64,000 nt of DNA from Acinetobacter halotolerans (GCF_004208515.1 NZ_SGIM01000003.1:1-64000); one strand, 5' to 3'; counted from the first letter of the stretch, positions 53,258 through 62,780 are shown. Numbers and translations are program-made. Notes: a model not told the origin generated them from the sequence alone.

Positions 53258-54514
53258 CTAATTGATCTTTTCGGCATTTACTTCTTGAATAAAGCTCTGA
53301 AAGTCATGTCCTGATGGTGCTTGGTAAATTCTTAAACCGAACTCAGGGATAATAGCAATCAGATGGTCAAAAATATCAGATTGAATTGCCTCGTAAGATG
53401 CCCATGCAATCGTATTGGTAAATGCATAAATTTCCAAAGGCAAGCCTTCACTCGTTGGTTGCAGTTGACGAACCAAAATTGTCTGATTCTGTGCAATTCC
53501 GTGGTGCTGACGTAAGTAAAACTCAACATAAGCCCTAAACGTTCCCAAGTTGGTTAAACGTCGTTGGTTATATCGGGACTGATTACTTAAATGCGTATTG
53601 AACTCTTCAATTTCCGATTTTTTAGCATCAAGATATTGATCTAACAACAAAAAATCCTTGAGTTTTTGTTGTTCTTCATCACTCATAAAATGAACACTAC
53701 TTTGATCAAGGAAAAGTGAACGTTTCATTCGACGGCAACCTGCGTTGCTCATTCCACGCCAATTTCGAAAGGTATCTGTTACAAGTTTGTTGGTGGGAAT
53801 AGTGGTAAAGGTCTTATCAAAGTTCTGTACAGTCACGGTATGTAATGACATATCAATGACATCGCCGTCTGCGTTTAAGGATGGCATTTCAATCCAGTCG
53901 CCTATACGAACCATATCATAAGAGGTGATTTGTACACTGGCTACCAAAGAAAGAATTGTGTTTTGGAATACGAGCATTAACACCGCTGCCATTGCCCCGA
54001 AGCCAGCAAGCAACGTGAAAACATCTCTTTTCAGAAAGGTACCTAAAATTAATAGACCACAAACCACAAATAAGACAAGCTTAACCAGCTGTAGATAGCC
54101 TTTAATGGGTTTATTTCTTGATTTAGGGTTACGTTGGTAGATAAGGTTGAAGATATTGAGTGCTTCACTGATCGAAAGTGCGATGGTGAGGAAAATAAAG
54201 GCCTGAGCACCCATTTGCACAAGACTGATCACTTTCTCTGGCAGATGAGGAACAGCGGTGATGCCGTTCATGATCACAATAGCAGGGATGATATTGGCAA
54301 ATCGACGAGTCACACTATGTTGTGAAAATATTGTTTGATTTGGAGATTTGAACTTGGTGATTAAATGACGAATACCACGAACAATAATTCTTTTCGCAAT
54401 GAAATTTGCCAGCGCTGCAAATAAAATTAAAACGATGAGGGCAAGTAACATCTCTAGCCAAGGAAAATGGCTTAATTCCGCTCGAATATCACGTATAAAA
54501 TTTAAATAATCCAA
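53258..54514 (-). CDS. MscS family mechanosensitive channel, YbdG-like
   Basis: A 418-residue inner-membrane channel that opens on hypo-osmotic swelling. The first 150 residues contain five membrane spans (LEMLLALIVLILFAALANFI; LVKLVLFVVCGLLILGTF), then the pore helix region with LLAGFGAMAAVLMLVFQNTI and the beta domain signature VRIGDWIEMPSLNADGDVID. The length matches Escherichia coli YbdG, not the shorter MscS. A single gene; a stretch of sequence following its stop contains a short orphan reading frame with no start (see findings). Confidence 0.93.
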   Translation of the reverse strand: MDYLNFIRDIRAELSHFPWLEMLLALIVLILFAALANFIAKRIIVRGIRHLITKFKSPNQTIFSQHSVTRRFANIIPAIVIMNGITAVPHLPEKVISLVQMGAQAFIFLTIALSISEALNIFNLIYQRNPKSRNKPIKGYLQLVKLVLFVVCGLLILGTFLKRDVFTLLAGFGAMAAVLMLVFQNTILSLVASVQITSYDMVRIGDWIEMPSLNADGDVIDMSLHTVTVQNFDKTFTTIPTNKLVTDTFRNWRGMSNAGCRRMKRSLFLDQSSVHFMSDEEQQKLKDFLLLDQYLDAKKSEIEEFNTHLSNQSRYNQRRLTNLGTFRAYVEFYLRQHHGIAQNQTILVRQLQPTSEGLPLEIYAFTNTIAWASYEAIQSDIFDHLIAIIPEFGLRIYQAPSGHDFQSFIQEVNAEKIN

Positions 54515-54629
54515 AACCCAAACACCTTAAAATTCTTTAATCGAGAATTGTAAGCTGTAATAGGGCTTTAGTTATTTTTAATCACAGTTTATATACGATC
54601 TGTAAGGCGTTTTTACAGAGTTAAATGAT

Positions 54630-55169
54630 TTACCACATCAGATCATCAGGAATGACATAGGCTGCGTATGGATCTTCTTCATCTGTAGTCTGGCTATTAT
54701 TTTCAGTATTGTTGTTAACTAAGATGAATCCTTGCATTTTCTGATCAATTTTCTCGGCTAATTCTTTAGGAAGACAAGCATAACTGTCTTGATCTTTTGC
54801 AATGACCAGTGAGCCAGAAACCAGTGCGTTATAGACCTGTTGAGCAAGGTAGATTTTCTTAATTTTATTATCATCAATAAATTGATAAGCAATATCGCCA
54901 TCAGTTTGCTGTACTTTGTGTTGTTTGATCATTTGGATAATTGAAGCTTTAAGGGCTTTTTCTTCCAAGATACGTTGTTTCTCTGAATTGAGCGCTTGGT
55001 CTTTCGCTATTTTTTCTTGTTTGGCACGATCAATCTCAGCTTTAAATGTTGCATCATCGTTTTGCCCTGTACGTTGCTCATGTTGCACTTGTTTGGTTAA
55101 TTTTTTCGCTTTTTTATTATCCACCAAACCCGCTTTTAATAACTGAGCTTGCAATGCATTTTTAACCAT
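54630..55169 (-). CDS. DUF2058 family protein (YaiL-like)
   Basis: A 179-residue soluble protein. Its first half is strongly charged with a Lys/Glu/Gln-rich coiled helix (MVKNALQAQLLKAGLVDNKKAKKLTKQVQHEQRT in outline, Lys at 18-25), the second half is a compact domain (DIAYQFIDDNKIKKIYL, CLPKELAEKIDQKM). Family members have been called nucleoprotein or polynucleotide-associated proteins, but the evidence is thin. It is the last gene of a three-gene operon: three bases separate it from the YoaK-type gene. Confidence 0.82.
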   Translation of the reverse strand: MVKNALQAQLLKAGLVDNKKAKKLTKQVQHEQRTGQNDDATFKAEIDRAKQEKIAKDQALNSEKQRILEEKALKASIIQMIKQHKVQQTDGDIAYQFIDDNKIKKIYLAQQVYNALVSGSLVIAKDQDSYACLPKELAEKIDQKMQGFILVNNNTENNSQTTDEEDPYAAYVIPDDLMW

Positions 55170-55172
55170 AAT

Positions 55173-55853
55173 TCAATCCAAATTTAAGTTTGATGAAGAA
55201 CGAAAATAATAAATCCAATATGCCATACTCATCACAAGGCTTAAAGCGGTAGGGATGAGAAAGGTTTGTAATTTTAGATAGGGATACAGCACGCTTGCAA
55301 TCAGCCCGCCTACTAAAAACCCAATAAAGATAAGGAAATGTAGAACGATACGACGTTTTTCAACTGTTAATCCGCGAGCCTTATAACCTAGAGCTAAGCC
55401 AATATCAGTGAGCACACCAGATAAATGGGTTGTGCGAATGATAGCACCTTTATAATGGCTGACCATGGCATTTTGCACGCCCATTGCTACGCAGGCCCAT
55501 AATAAGCCATAGCGAGGAAAGTAAGGGATGAGCAACCATGCTAAAAACAGGAAAAATGCCACTAAGCTCAGTGGAAATCCGTAATGTCGTCCTAGGGCTA
55601 GATTGCCATTTCCAAGAATAAGACCGCTATAAAAGGAACCGATTACAAAACAAATAACGACTAGGCTTAAGTAGATTAGATGATCTGGCTGCCAATCCAG
55701 TATATTCATGGCCAATAAACTAACATTACCCGTCATATGAGAAACGGATTGATGCAGGAGGGTAAATAAACCCAAAACGTTCACCATCCCTGCATTCAAT
55801 GCCAATAAAAAAGCACCCAGTTGAATCCAATTTGGTAAACGTTGAAATGGCAT
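55173..55853 (-). CDS. DUF1275 / YoaK family membrane protein
   Basis: A 226-residue polytopic inner-membrane protein with six predicted spans (GAFLLALNAGMVNVLGLFTL; HLIYLSLVVICFVIGSFY) and the family motif SHMTGN in residues about 37-42, after LLHQSV. The function is unknown. It lies six bases after sstT and three before the DUF2058 gene, so the three form one transcript; no clear logic links amino acid uptake with it. Confidence 0.85.
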   Translation of the reverse strand: MPFQRLPNWIQLGAFLLALNAGMVNVLGLFTLLHQSVSHMTGNVSLLAMNILDWQPDHLIYLSLVVICFVIGSFYSGLILGNGNLALGRHYGFPLSLVAFFLFLAWLLIPYFPRYGLLWACVAMGVQNAMVSHYKGAIIRTTHLSGVLTDIGLALGYKARGLTVEKRRIVLHFLIFIGFLVGGLIASVLYPYLKLQTFLIPTALSLVMSMAYWIYYFRSSSNLNLD

Positions 55854-55859
55854 ATAAAC

Positions 55860-57062
55860 CTATGAGTTTAGACGGTCTCTGAAATCTACAGCAGCAGTGA
55901 ATAAAACATCTGTTGATGAGTTGAGTGCTGTCTCGGTTGAATCTTGTAATACACTAATGATCATACCAATTGCAACGACTTGCATCGCAACTTCTGAGGA
56001 TATACCAAATAGGCTACACGCAACTGGAATAAGCAATAATGAACCACCCGCTACGCCAGAGGCACCACATGCAGAAACCGCTGCAACAACAGACAGAATT
56101 AACATTGTACTAAAATCAACATGAATGCCAAGCGTATTGACAGCAGCGAGTGTTAATACAGTCACTGTTACCGCTGCACCCGCCATGTTTATGGTCGCGC
56201 CAAGCGGAATAGAAACTCCCGCAGTTGCTTCATTAACGCCTAAACGTCGTGCGAGGTCTAAGTTCACAGGAATATTTGCTGCTGAGCTGCGAGTAAAGAA
56301 GGCAGTAATCCCACTTTCTTTCAAACATATAAATACGAGTGGGTAAGGGTTTGCACGCATTGTAATCGCAACAAGAATTGGATTGATCACCAGTGCTACA
56401 AAGATCATTGTGCCGATCAACACCATTAATAAATGAGCATAGCTTGTCAACGTTGCAAAACCAGCCTCAGCAAAGGTCACTGCGACTAAGCCAAAAATAC
56501 CGATTGGTGCAAAACTAATCACGATATGGATAATTTTATTTACGGCATTTGAAACATCATTTAAGACTTGTTTCGTTGATTCAGAACTGTGACGTAGGGC
56601 TAAACCTAAACCAATTGCCCAAGCTAAGATACCAATAAAATTGGCATCACTGATTGCTTGTACAGGATTGGCAATAAAGCTAAGCAGTAGATTTTTTAAG
56701 ATCTCAGCAAGATTACCAGGTGCTTGTAATTCAGACTGAGCGGCGATATTCAAAAAAAGCTGGCTAGGGAACATGATACTTGCAATGACGGCACTGAATG
56801 CAGCGAACAGCATTCCGAGGACATACAAAGTCATGACGGGTCTTAAATTAGAATTTTGACCCACTTGAAAGTTTGCAATTGAAGAAAGTACGAGTACAAA
56901 AACTAAAATTGGTGCAACAGATTTCAAGGCTTTAATGAATAACTCACCTAATAAACTTAGATAAGGTGTGAAACTAGGGAATAGCAATGCCACGCCAATC
57001 CCTAAAAAAATAGCGATAATAATTTTGCTAACTAAACTTAAGCGAGACAATACATTAAACAT
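55860..57062 (-). CDS. sstT: Serine/threonine:sodium symporter
   Basis: A 400-residue carrier of the dicarboxylate/amino acid:cation symporter family that takes up L-serine and L-threonine with sodium. Family signature regions are visible in [20 protein letters not shown], which holds the serine-rich loop, and [20 protein letters not shown], plus the second hairpin [20 protein letters not shown] in modified form ([16 protein letters not shown]). First gene of the operon, with the following two genes spaced by six and three bases. The SAANIPVNL motif supports SstT over glutamate carriers. Confidence 0.9.
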   Translation of the reverse strand: MFNVLSRLSLVSKIIIAIFLGIGVALLFPSFTPYLSLLGELFIKALKSVAPILVFVLVLSSIANFQVGQNSNLRPVMTLYVLGMLFAAFSAVIASIMFPSQLFLNIAAQSELQAPGNLAEILKNLLLSFIANPVQAISDANFIGILAWAIGLGLALRHSSESTKQVLNDVSNAVNKIIHIVISFAPIGIFGLVAVTFAEAGFATLTSYAHLLMVLIGTMIFVALVINPILVAITMRANPYPLVFICLKESGITAFFTRSSAANIPVNLDLARRLGVNEATAGVSIPLGATINMAGAAVTVTVLTLAAVNTLGIHVDFSTMLILSVVAAVSACGASGVAGGSLLLIPVACSLFGISSEVAMQVVAIGMIISVLQDSTETALNSSTDVLFTAAVDFRDRLNS

Positions 57063-57247
57063 ATGAAGGCCTTATAAACCTATGCACGATTTAAGGTTAA
57101 ACAAGCGCCGTATTCTATACCTAAGCGCCCTGAATATTAAAATTTTTTTTGCAACCTAATTACTTTAAAAATACTGTAAAAAATAACGTAATGTTTTTAA
57201 AAAGTATTTTAGAAAACTAGGGGATATCTTTTTGAGTGAAAAAACAG

Positions 57248-58969
57248 CTATAACGTATTTGTTTCAGTAGTGGGCTGAGGGGAAAGCGCTTGTATTGCTT
57301 GGTAATGTGATAGAAATATTCGACCACTCAGCTCATTTATCAGTTCAGATTTGGATAGCTTATCGATTACAGGTCCTTTCACTTCTGATAGGTGTAGTTG
57401 GATCTGTAGTTGCGATAATTCTTGATTTAAATCCTTTAACATTTCAAGTGCACTGAGATCAATATTGCTAATACTGGAGCAATTGATGACGACATGTTCT
57501 ATCTGTGGATTTTGACTAAGCTGTGTAATTACATGACCTTTTAATATGTGAGCATTTAAAAAGCTAAGATTTTCATCAACGCGAAATGCCACAACGTTTG
57601 GTGTGGTAATAACATCATATCGTGATACGTTTCTAAAGTGCTGAGTGCCTTCGATTAATCCAATGACTGCAATATGCGGGCGGCTTATCCGCCAGAGTAA
57701 TAAGACAAACGTTAAAACAATACCAATGATAAGTCCTGTCGAAATATCAATGCAGGTCACACCTAGAAAAGTCACCCACATCGCCAAACCATCAGCTTTT
57801 GAATAACGCCATGTGTCAATGAAAGGTGTCAGCGTCACAAGTTTCCATATTGAAACAAAAATGGTGGCAGCTAGAACGGCTAAAGGTAGATTTTCAAATA
57901 GACCCGTAAAGTATAAGCTTACGAGGATCATTAATAATGAAGAAAGAACACCTGAGATCGGTGTTTTTGCACCGGCATCTGCATTGACCACCGTTCTAGA
58001 TAAACTGCCAGAAACCGCAAATCCTGAATTTATGCCTGCTGCAATATTTGCTAATCCTAATGCGATCAGCTCTTGGTTACTGTTTAAATCATCACGCTTT
58101 TGTAATGCTGTTGCTTGAGCAATTGCCAATGACTCAATAAAGCTAATCATTGCAATCATAAAAGCACTAGGTAGTAGTTGCTGAATTAAAGTCCAGTTCC
58201 ATGTTGGAAAACTCAGGCTAGGTAAAGCTGAGGGAATGGCACCAACAGTTTTAATACCGTGGTGGTCTATCCCTAAAGCGGAAATAAATACAATGGATAA
58301 AAGTAATAGGAGTAGGGGAATAATTTTATTTATAAAATGGGATTGAATAAATTTAGGGAGTAAGACCAGTATGCCAATCGCTATGATTCCAAATCCAAGG
58401 TTTGTAAAACTAATGTTCTGGAGGTTTTGAGATAGGCTTACGAAGAATTCAGGAATATTGTTGGCTTGTAAGGGAATATCGAGTAAAAACTTGAATTGAC
58501 CAAGTGCGATTAACAATGCGGATGCAATGATAAAGCTTTGAATAACTGGGTGGCTAATCAGCTGAATTAAAAAACCAAAACGAAAAACACCTAAAATGAG
58601 TGATATCACACCCACTAAGACAGCCAAAAGACAGGCAGCTTCTATATAGGCAGCTGAACCCACTGGGAATAGTGGATTTAAGGCTGCAAAAACCATCATA
58701 GAAATAATGGCAACAGGACCAATGGACAGCGTGGAGCTACTACCGGTAAAGGCATAGACAATCATAGGGAGTATACTTGCGTATATTCCCATGATTGGGG
58801 GTAAGCCCGCCAACATGGCATAGGCCATACCTTGAGGAACAAGCATCGCCAAAACAATTAAAGCAGCTGTTAAATCAGACCTAAAACTGGGGAGCTGATA
58901 GTTGCGTAACCATTTTCTTGCAGGAAATAGTACAGTGAGGCCTTGATTTAACTTTTTCATGTCTAACAT
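57248..58969 (-). CDS. SulP family inorganic anion transporter with STAS domain
   Basis: A 573-residue membrane carrier of the SulP/SLC26 family (sulfate, bicarbonate or other anions). The membrane domain spans about residues 20-420, with the signature VPQGMAYAMLAGLPPIMGIY (in outline, Pro-Gln-Gly at 44-46) and AAGINSGFAVSGSLSRTVVN. A cytoplasmic STAS domain follows at about 440-560 (VAFRVDENLSFLNAH, VINCSSISNIDLSALEML). Start is at 58969 or 58960; neither has a clear ribosome site. It lies 63 bases after the persulfide-sensor-like ArsR gene, on the same strand, which suggests sulfur-controlled expression. Confidence 0.9.
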   Translation of the reverse strand: MLDMKKLNQGLTVLFPARKWLRNYQLPSFRSDLTAALIVLAMLVPQGMAYAMLAGLPPIMGIYASILPMIVYAFTGSSSTLSIGPVAIISMMVFAALNPLFPVGSAAYIEAACLLAVLVGVISLILGVFRFGFLIQLISHPVIQSFIIASALLIALGQFKFLLDIPLQANNIPEFFVSLSQNLQNISFTNLGFGIIAIGILVLLPKFIQSHFINKIIPLLLLLLSIVFISALGIDHHGIKTVGAIPSALPSLSFPTWNWTLIQQLLPSAFMIAMISFIESLAIAQATALQKRDDLNSNQELIALGLANIAAGINSGFAVSGSLSRTVVNADAGAKTPISGVLSSLLMILVSLYFTGLFENLPLAVLAATIFVSIWKLVTLTPFIDTWRYSKADGLAMWVTFLGVTCIDISTGLIIGIVLTFVLLLWRISRPHIAVIGLIEGTQHFRNVSRYDVITTPNVVAFRVDENLSFLNAHILKGHVITQLSQNPQIEHVVINCSSISNIDLSALEMLKDLNQELSQLQIQLHLSEVKGPVIDKLSKSELINELSGRIFLSHYQAIQALSPQPTTETNTL

Positions 58970-59032
58970 TTTAAAGCATAAATTCGTATATATTATGCAG
59001 AAAAAATGCTAAAGAAACGAGTGTTTGTTCTC

Positions 59033-59353
59033 TTATGAGGGCTCTGTTTCAGAACAGTAATGCTCATACAATGTATTCAAGATGATATTTAGCTTTGGAT
59101 CAAGAATTGAATAATAAATTTGTTTCCCGTCACGACGCGTAGAAACAACGTTACTTTTGCGTAGCATCATTAATTGTTGTGAAAGTGTCGGTTGAACGAT
59201 GTTTGTGAGTTCAGCTATTTGTGTGACATTGAGTTCTTTTTGGGTCAAATGACACAAAATAATTAACCGATCGGTATTTGCTAGAGATTTAAGTACATTA
59301 ACAACGCTACCTGCAGACGCTCTCATCGCCTCAATTTCAAGATTTTTTTGCAT
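59033..59353 (-). CDS. bigR: ArsR family repressor, BigR/SqrR-like persulfide sensor
   Basis: A 106-residue winged-helix repressor. Recognition helices are NVTQIAELTNIVQPTLSQQL and the wing VVSTRRDGKQIYYSILD. Metal-binding residues of ArsR or CzrA type are missing. Instead there are just two cysteines, Cys34 in IILCHL and Cys100 in LYEHYC. SqrR and BigR form a tetrasulfide bridge between Cys41 and Cys107, also 66 residues apart, to leave DNA when reactive sulfur rises. By this spacing and the motif RLIILCHL I infer the same chemistry here. It lies upstream of the SulP gene, as in the BigR systems I remember from Acinetobacter. Confidence 0.75.
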   Translation of the reverse strand: MQKNLEIEAMRASAGSVVNVLKSLANTDRLIILCHLTQKELNVTQIAELTNIVQPTLSQQLMMLRKSNVVSTRRDGKQIYYSILDPKLNIILNTLYEHYCSETEPS

Positions 59354-59654
59354 ACTCTACCTGCTACCAGAAAACCGAACCAAGTATAAGATGGGTATTT
59401 AAAAGAATTGTTGTAAAACTGAATAATCACAATGGTTTTTAATGACATCGAATATCAGAAAAATTGATAACCATAAGCAATAATGATAATGTATTAACTA
59501 TTTTTGTAATAAATGCAAACTGATTAACATTTGGTGTGGTGAGGGGTGAATAAAGCTATAAATTTATATTAATAAGCTATGATTTTTAAATTTTACTTCA
59601 CAATAAAATTAAGTGGTTAATATAACTAATGAATATTAAAAAAATTAAAAAAAT
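59354..59654 (-). promoter_or_regulatory. Upstream region of the BigR-like gene
   Basis: About 300 AT-rich bases with GATAATGATAATG-like sequence near 59480-59490, weakly similar to a Fur box, and a TATAAATTTATA palindrome at 59557-59568. One of them could bind the repressor itself, which in this family acts on its own promoter. Confidence 0.3.
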
Positions 59655-59833
59655 GGTTGTGCTTTGAATAAAAGTCTATAGAATTGCGGCTAGGACAGAA
59701 TAATCTGTCTGCATAAAAAGGAACGGAAGTGTGAAAGCACAACCGCCAGAGGGTAATAATACTTATTATTTATTTACACTTAGACGCAAGCGTGAGCTAG
59801 AAAAAAAATTATAAATCACGCTTTATTTTTTTG
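59655..59833 (+). ncRNA. Candidate structured RNA with long-range helix and terminator
   Basis: GGTTGTGCTTT (59655-59665) is the exact complement of AAAGCACAACC (59734-59744), forming an 11-pair helix. It encloses a GACAGA/TCTGTC hairpin (59694-59709). After 40 bases AAGCGTGA (59788-59795) pairs with TCACGCTT (59816-59823), followed by TATTTTTTT, a rho-independent ending. The region is free of genes. It may be a small RNA on the plus strand. No promoter is obvious and I do not know the family. Confidence 0.4.
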
Positions 59834-59856
59834 GTCAATTACTTCATCACAATAGA

Positions 59857-59886
59857 TAAAAAAAATCCCTTTATGTCTAAAGGGAT
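59857..59886 (-). terminator. Terminator of the TetR-family gene
   Basis: ATCCCTTTA (59865-59873) pairs with TAAAGGGAT (59878-59886) over TGTC; an A-run at 59857-59865 gives the T-tail on the minus strand. Confidence 0.85.
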
Positions 59887-59974
59887 CAGTTCGTTATACC
59901 TTTTTCTTAATAATTCATGCCCACTTTGTATTTTTCCTAGCAGGATAAACAAGAGGGTTCTATAAAAAATTTAT

Positions 59975-60541
59975 TTAGGCAAGTGTCTGTTCAAAGCTGA
60001 TCAGGTGTTCTACGCGCTTCCAATACTCGTTCATTTCAACCGAGTGCTTATTTACGTGTGCTTGAATCGTCATACCATCTAAGATACTAACAATCAAAGT
60101 TGCTAGGTGGATTGGCGTAGGAATACCTATATTTTGTAGTAAATCTTGCACTAAGGCAGTTAACCAAATTTTATATTGAGTTGCAGGTTCTAAAGTTGAA
60201 GGGTAGATTTTTATAACTTCTTCAAGCGCTTTTTGAAACATGCAACCATTAAAATCTTCGGTGTTAAACCATGCTGAGTACCATTCAAAAATTCTTTTCA
60301 ACTGCCCCATATGATCATTTGGATCGCACTCAGTTAAAGCACTGTTTAGCGAAGCTTGTAGATTTTGGTTGCGTTGAATGAGACATTCTTGAATCAGTTT
60401 TTCCTTGGATGGAAAATATTTATAGAAAGTCATTTTTGCAACGTTTGACTCGCTGATAATTCGATCGACTCCAACCGAGTTGTAGCTATGCGAGTTAAAT
60501 AGTCGTAATGCTGTGCTAATAATATCTTCTTTTTTTGACAT
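59975..60541 (-). CDS. TetR family transcriptional regulator
   Basis: A 188-residue repressor with an N-terminal helix-turn-helix (IISTALRLFNSHSYNSVGVD, MTFYKYFPSKEKLIQECL) and a ligand-binding C-terminal domain with CMFQKALEEVIKIYPSTLEPA. The start at 60541 follows a GAGGCG site; the open frame upstream is not conserved. Its targets are not shown by the sequence: no divergent gene lies in the next 400 bases, so it may act at a distance or on itself. The ligand domain resembles regulators of small organic ligands, but not one that I can name. Confidence 0.87.
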   Translation of the reverse strand: MSKKEDIISTALRLFNSHSYNSVGVDRIISESNVAKMTFYKYFPSKEKLIQECLIQRNQNLQASLNSALTECDPNDHMGQLKRIFEWYSAWFNTEDFNGCMFQKALEEVIKIYPSTLEPATQYKIWLTALVQDLLQNIGIPTPIHLATLIVSILDGMTIQAHVNKHSVEMNEYWKRVEHLISFEQTLA

Positions 60542-60943
60542 ATAACGCCTCGAGTTTGCTCTTCGCCAAGAGCATTTTTTGCATTTCATTATGCAATTTT
60601 GGCAAATATTTTACATGGTATTTGAGAAATATCATAGGGGTAAATAGCAATATTTATTTACTTGATTTTTAAATTAGCTCCCCATGTTCTCAGTTAAAAT
60701 CAGCAGTATGAGTTTATATTTGTAATAAAAATCCGTTATAAAAATATTTGTAGTTATTAATCAGTATAAACTGCTTTGCGACAAACCTGATTTGAATAAT
60801 CCTGTTGTTTTGACATTATCGTCATTTGACAAGTTTTTAAGTAATTAAAATTGATAATCATTTTCATATGATTGGTTGGGATTTTGATGGATGGAATGGT
60901 CAATTATCAATAAATAATAACTGACCAAATTTTATTTAAGTGG
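60542..60943. promoter_or_regulatory. Gene-free region with a Fur-box-like sequence
   Basis: About 400 bases hold the promoter of the TetR gene on one side and the 3' end of the lipoprotein gene on the other. TTGATAATCATTTTCATATG at 60851-60870 has 12 of 19 positions in common with the classical Fur box. No coding sequence is convincing here. Confidence 0.35.
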
Positions 60944-61459
60944 TTATTTAGGTTGTTGTTTCGGTAGGCTTGCAATGAGTCGAGCAAAGTTTTTGGAAAG
61001 TGTAGATGATTGTGTTGGTGTATATACTGAGCGTTGAATCATTCCTTTATCGGTTTCAATGGATAGCTCAACGTTTTTCGCGCTTCTCAATTCATAAAGA
61101 AACGAGCTTGGGAGAACAAAAGTATTGGCTGAGTGTTTAGGAATAAGCTTATTTATATATTTCTGTTGAGTTTTCTCAGTAGGACGGTAGTTAATTGACT
61201 TGCCATCAATTAAGAAAGTCATACCTGTTATATCGTAATATTGATAAGTACTTGTCAACGCAACATCAACTTTTAGCTGCTCTTTTTGTTGTTTATCCCA
61301 TTCGACAATCACATTCGGGCAGATTTCATTACTCTTACAAATTAATGAACCTGCTGTAGCCAAATGGTCAAGAGTGGCCGTTGTTGTTGGCGAATTCTGC
61401 AAACTTGTACAACCAGCTGCCATTACAGCAATACTAAGTAAACACAGTGTTTTTTTCAT
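60944..61459 (-). CDS. Putative lipoprotein, 171 aa
   Basis: Signal MKKTLCLLSIAVMAAGC with the lipobox AAGC makes Cys17 the lipid-bearing residue. The mature part has a Cys pair in LICKSNEICPNVIVEWDK and then beta-rich sequence (YYDITGMTFLIDGKSINYRP). The function is unknown. It is 38 bases downstream of the penicillin-V-acylase-like gene on the same strand, so both are probably one transcript and work in the envelope. A role in binding or positioning the hydrolase is conceivable but not shown. Confidence 0.7.
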   Translation of the reverse strand: MKKTLCLLSIAVMAAGCTSLQNSPTTTATLDHLATAGSLICKSNEICPNVIVEWDKQQKEQLKVDVALTSTYQYYDITGMTFLIDGKSINYRPTEKTQQKYINKLIPKHSANTFVLPSSFLYELRSAKNVELSIETDKGMIQRSVYTPTQSSTLSKNFARLIASLPKQQPK

Positions 61460-61497
61460 ATTTAAGTTCTCTAGTTGATTCTAAGTCTAGACGTTTA

Positions 61498-62550
61498 TTA
61501 ATGTGATGCTGAACCAAGAAATTCAAATGGTTTCGCTATTTTGAATTGATTGGTCGCATCACCGGCAAAGGTATTTTGCTGGTCTTTTCCAAGATCAAGT
61601 TTACGTGTAACACCATCTTTAAAATTGATTTTCTTTAAATCAATCCAAAAAACATTCGGGGATACAGCTGATTCAAAGAAATAAAGTTGTTGTTTGTGAT
61701 CCGCAACTGTTCTCCAACGTGTTGATGAGATATTGGGTTCTTCGGCTGTATTTAAACCAAATGGTACGGATGCATTGCGAATAACGCTAAATACTGAGGC
61801 GATCGCTTCTTTCGGATTATTGTTTTTAGGAATGGCATTGATGTAAAAAGAGGCGCGTGCAAAGCGATCTGCGGCTCTATTGGTGCCTGGTAACATCACG
61901 GTGCCACCAATTTGCTGCCAGTAGGTGTTAAGTGCAAGTTGTTGATCAAAGGTTGGAGAATTCGTCATGACTTGATATTTTTTACTATGGTGAATGACCT
62001 GTTTGCCATTGATGTATTCAATGATTGCACTATCACCAGTTTTATCAGAAAGAGATAAGTGTAGTGTTGCTAAGCGTTGTTCACCGGGTACATTATCGGT
62101 AATGATGATAAAAGGTTCTTTTTCTAAGGCACGAACAGCTTCAGCAACAGTTGCATAATTATCAAGTACGTACTGTGCCCATGCTGAAATACTTAAATGG
62201 GGTTTGTTTGATTTTTTTGAGTCTGGATATTGAGACTCAACTAACCAAAGCACATTCGCGACAAGACCAACTTCGTTCATTCCATCTGTGGTGGAAACAT
62301 CATAACCTGAAGCGATTACGCTGCCATATTTTGATTTCCATTTTAATGATTTTGGACCTGCATTACTATCTCGATCTGCGCCACTGGGCATGATCCATAG
62401 ATTGCTACCGACATCGACTTTCCAGTCCATAGAGCGAGCAGTGATGACATGATTGTCATTGCCCAAATACACAGCTCTCGTGCAAGCTTGAACAGTTTGT
62501 AAGAATATAGAAGAAGCGATAAATGAACAGAATAATGTTTTTTTAAACAT
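61498..62550 (-). CDS. Secreted Ntn-hydrolase of the penicillin V acylase / choloylglycine hydrolase family
   Basis: A 350-residue exported amidase. The signal peptide ends VQA, which would leave Cys23 as the N-terminal nucleophile of the mature enzyme (CTRAVYLGNDNHVITARSMD); this is how the family works. Further family residues are the Arg and Asp of ARSMDW, Asn in TNSPTFDQQ, and Arg in ISSTRWRTVAD. Gram-negative members of the branch cut penicillin V and long-chain acyl homoserine lactones. Bile salt hydrolysis is less likely. Acinetobacter produce AHL signals, so a role in signal turnover is my inference. Cotranscribed with a lipoprotein gene. Confidence 0.85.
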   Translation of the reverse strand: MFKKTLFCSFIASSIFLQTVQACTRAVYLGNDNHVITARSMDWKVDVGSNLWIMPSGADRDSNAGPKSLKWKSKYGSVIASGYDVSTTDGMNEVGLVANVLWLVESQYPDSKKSNKPHLSISAWAQYVLDNYATVAEAVRALEKEPFIIITDNVPGEQRLATLHLSLSDKTGDSAIIEYINGKQVIHHSKKYQVMTNSPTFDQQLALNTYWQQIGGTVMLPGTNRAADRFARASFYINAIPKNNNPKEAIASVFSVIRNASVPFGLNTAEEPNISSTRWRTVADHKQQLYFFESAVSPNVFWIDLKKINFKDGVTRKLDLGKDQQNTFAGDATNQFKIAKPFEFLGSASH

Positions 62551-62780
62551 GTTTTGGCTCCGTTTTAAGTCAAAAATTTATTTAGAAGAAAGATATATTT
62601 TTAAATTATTAATAAGTAGTTTATAAATTTTTTATTGGTATTCAATCATTAAAATGTAATTGTTATAAAAATAATCACTTTGATATTTCCAAGTATAATT
62701 AAACAACTGTAGAGAAAAGATTAATTTAATATATTTTCACATATCAGCATTAATTAACTTGGAAGTATCAGTAAAAAGGA

